Part shown: piece by piece, positions 15,227-15,885 of the stretch | Layout of the letters: each line of letters opens with the position of its first letter | How positions within the stretch are numbered: position 1 is the stretch's first letter | From: an uncultured Clostridia bacterium | GTDB taxonomy: Bacteria > Bacillota > Clostridia > Christensenellales > Borkfalkiaceae | Length of the DNA: 15,885 nt | Reading direction: 5' to 3' | Assembly: GCA_904501815.1 (NCBI GenBank) | Contig: CAJGCN010000018.1 | Location: 1 to 15,885, forward strand | The notes under the pieces: model-generated | What the model was told of the DNA's origin: nothing | Database searches by the model: none | What the model saw: only the letters and a program-made list of their open reading frames with translations | Translations under genes and position numbers: made by a program

Positions 15227-15835
15227 ATGCCGTTGGAGATTTTAGCGTTTTTAACGAGTTTTGTGGCAATGAGTTTGATTGTTGCCAGCTACTTTTTCAC
15301 GGCAAAACGGACGTATTTATTCTTTCAAGCGCTCGGAATTGTGTTTTTGATTTCGTCTTATTTTTTCGGCGGAGAGTATTTTGCCACAATCGGTTTGGCA
15401 ATCGGCTTACTGCGTACGCTGACTTATTACCGTTTTGAAAAAAACGGCAAAACCGCGCCGATAGAGTTTGCGTTTTTATTCTCTGCGTTGACAATCGTCG
15501 GCTACGGTTTCGTGAATTTCTTCTTGCTTAAAAGTGTTCAGCCGTTAGATTTAATTTGCCTTGTCGCTTTGGTATTATACGCGTTTATTTTCCGTATTCG
15601 CGATTTAAAAAAGGTACGTTTTTTGGTCTTAATCCCAACGGGGCTTTCGTTGCTTTATAACGTACTCGTCGGCGCGGCGATATTCACAATCCTTTCCTAC
15701 GCGTTTGAGCTTGGCGCAAACGTCGTAGCGATTATAAAATACCATTGTCCGAAACGGAAACGGGATTGCCACACCTTTTCCGCGCCCGTCATTGCGAACG
15801 GAGTGTGGCAATCTGGCGGAAAAGGTTCGCAATGA
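15227..15835 (+). CDS. YgjV-like inner membrane protein with repeat-derived C-terminus
   Basis: The 202 residues have six or seven hydrophobic segments from residue 3 to about 170 (LEILAFLTSFVAMSLIVASY, YLFFQALGIVFLISSYFF, LDLICLVALVLYAFIF, ELGANVVAIIKYH). Layout and motifs such as RTLTYYRFEKNGK resemble the Imp-YgjV family (PF10688); function is not known. ATG 15227 is 3 nt after the MATE stop, with AGGGA upstream. The natural protein probably ended near IIKYH (about residue 173-176). The final 23 or so residues (DCHTFSAPVIANGVWQSGGK and on) are encoded by an inverted repeat, and the TGA at 15833-15835 lies within that repeat. The core call is moderately sure; the tail is almost certainly an insertion product. 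Confidence 0.82.
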   Translation: MPLEILAFLTSFVAMSLIVASYFFTAKRTYLFFQALGIVFLISSYFFGGEYFATIGLAIGLLRTLTYYRFEKNGKTAPIEFAFLFSALTIVGYGFVNFFLLKSVQPLDLICLVALVLYAFIFRIRDLKKVRFLVLIPTGLSLLYNVLVGAAIFTILSYAFELGANVVAIIKYHCPKRKRDCHTFSAPVIANGVWQSGGKGSQ

Positions 15836-15836
15836 C
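15764..15836. repeat. Composite GTCATTGCGA-type inverted repeat, interlaced arms
   Basis: Three segments are each followed later by their reverse complement in the order A-B-C-A'-B'-C'. A is GATTGCCACAC (15764-15774) and A' is 15803-15813. B is CCTTTTCCGC (15774-15783) and B' is 15816-15825. C is GTCATTGCGAAC (15788-15799) and C' is 15825-15836. The core GTCATTGCGAAC...GTGTGGCAATC resembles short interspersed repeats known from many bacterial genomes. It lies over the 3' end of the YgjV-like gene and supplies its stop codon. Confidence 0.85.
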
Positions 15837-15843
15837 AAGTGCA

Positions 15844-15869
15844 GGAAGTCCAGCCCCCCGTCAAGGGGC
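15844..15869. repeat. Fragment of the GGAAGTCCAG repeat family at the right edge
   Basis: GGAAGTCCAG (15844-15853) is identical to 12668-12677 and to the reverse complement of 10433-10442. GTCAAGGGGC (15860-15869) is identical to 10234-10243. GCCCC (15853-15857) can pair with GGGGC (15865-15869). No gene is seen from 15836 to the window end; the element may continue outside. Confidence 0.7.
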
Positions 15870-15885
15870 AAGTTAATCAAAAGTA

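Noticed and set aside
15629..15880. Short - strand open frame at the right edge
   Set aside because: It is antisense to the YgjV-like gene and made largely of repeat sequence; no start signal or family resemblance.

Overview
The window looks like the chromosome of a low-to-moderate G+C Bacillota, most likely class Clostridia. The evidence is the gene order: pcrA-ligA, then the conserved cluster yicC(yloC)-gmk-rpoZ-priA-def-fmt-rsmB-rlmN known from Bacillus and Clostridia. AAGGAG-type ribosome binding sites, consensus TTGACA/TATAAT promoters and T-tailed intrinsic terminators fit this. I cannot name a genus from sequence alone. Almost everything reads on the + strand; one regulator gene is on the - strand.

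Region 1 (1-3994) is DNA maintenance. A PcrA-type helicase enters from the left edge without its N-terminus and is followed by NAD-dependent DNA ligase ligA. The helicase carries an unusual Gly/Tyr/Ser-rich linker of about 96 residues. A symmetric terminator separates ligA from the convergent regulator gene.

Region 2 (4007-5705) is an accessory module. An XRE-family repressor gene is divergent from a four-helix membrane protein overlapping a lipoprotein. The shared intergenic space holds a perfect TTGACA-N17-TATAAT promoter and an array of ACAAATGT words that look like operators. The module ends in a strong terminator.

Region 3 (5726-13811) is the housekeeping cluster, started by an extended -10 promoter. 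It joins RNA turnover (YicC), nucleotide supply (Gmk), transcription (omega), replication restart (PriA), initiator formylation and deformylation (Fmt, Def) and rRNA methylation (RsmB, RlmN). Compared with Bacillus it lacks remA between yicC and gmk and coaBC between rpoZ and priA. A hairpin-dense element of about 240 bp sits between def and fmt, and a related fragment lies between rsmB and rlmN.

Region 4 (13811-15885) couples a MATE transporter to rlmN by a TAATG overlap, followed by a YgjV-like membrane protein. A composite inverted repeat of the GTCATTGCGA type has become the coding end of the YgjV-like gene. Another fragment of the GGAAGTCCAG repeat family lies at the right edge. I see no tRNA, rRNA, CRISPR array, transposase or phage gene.

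The most unusual signals are the operator array, the helicase's low-complexity tail, the palindrome array between def and fmt, and the repeat captured as coding sequence. No clearly new multi-gene defence or biosynthetic system is evident.
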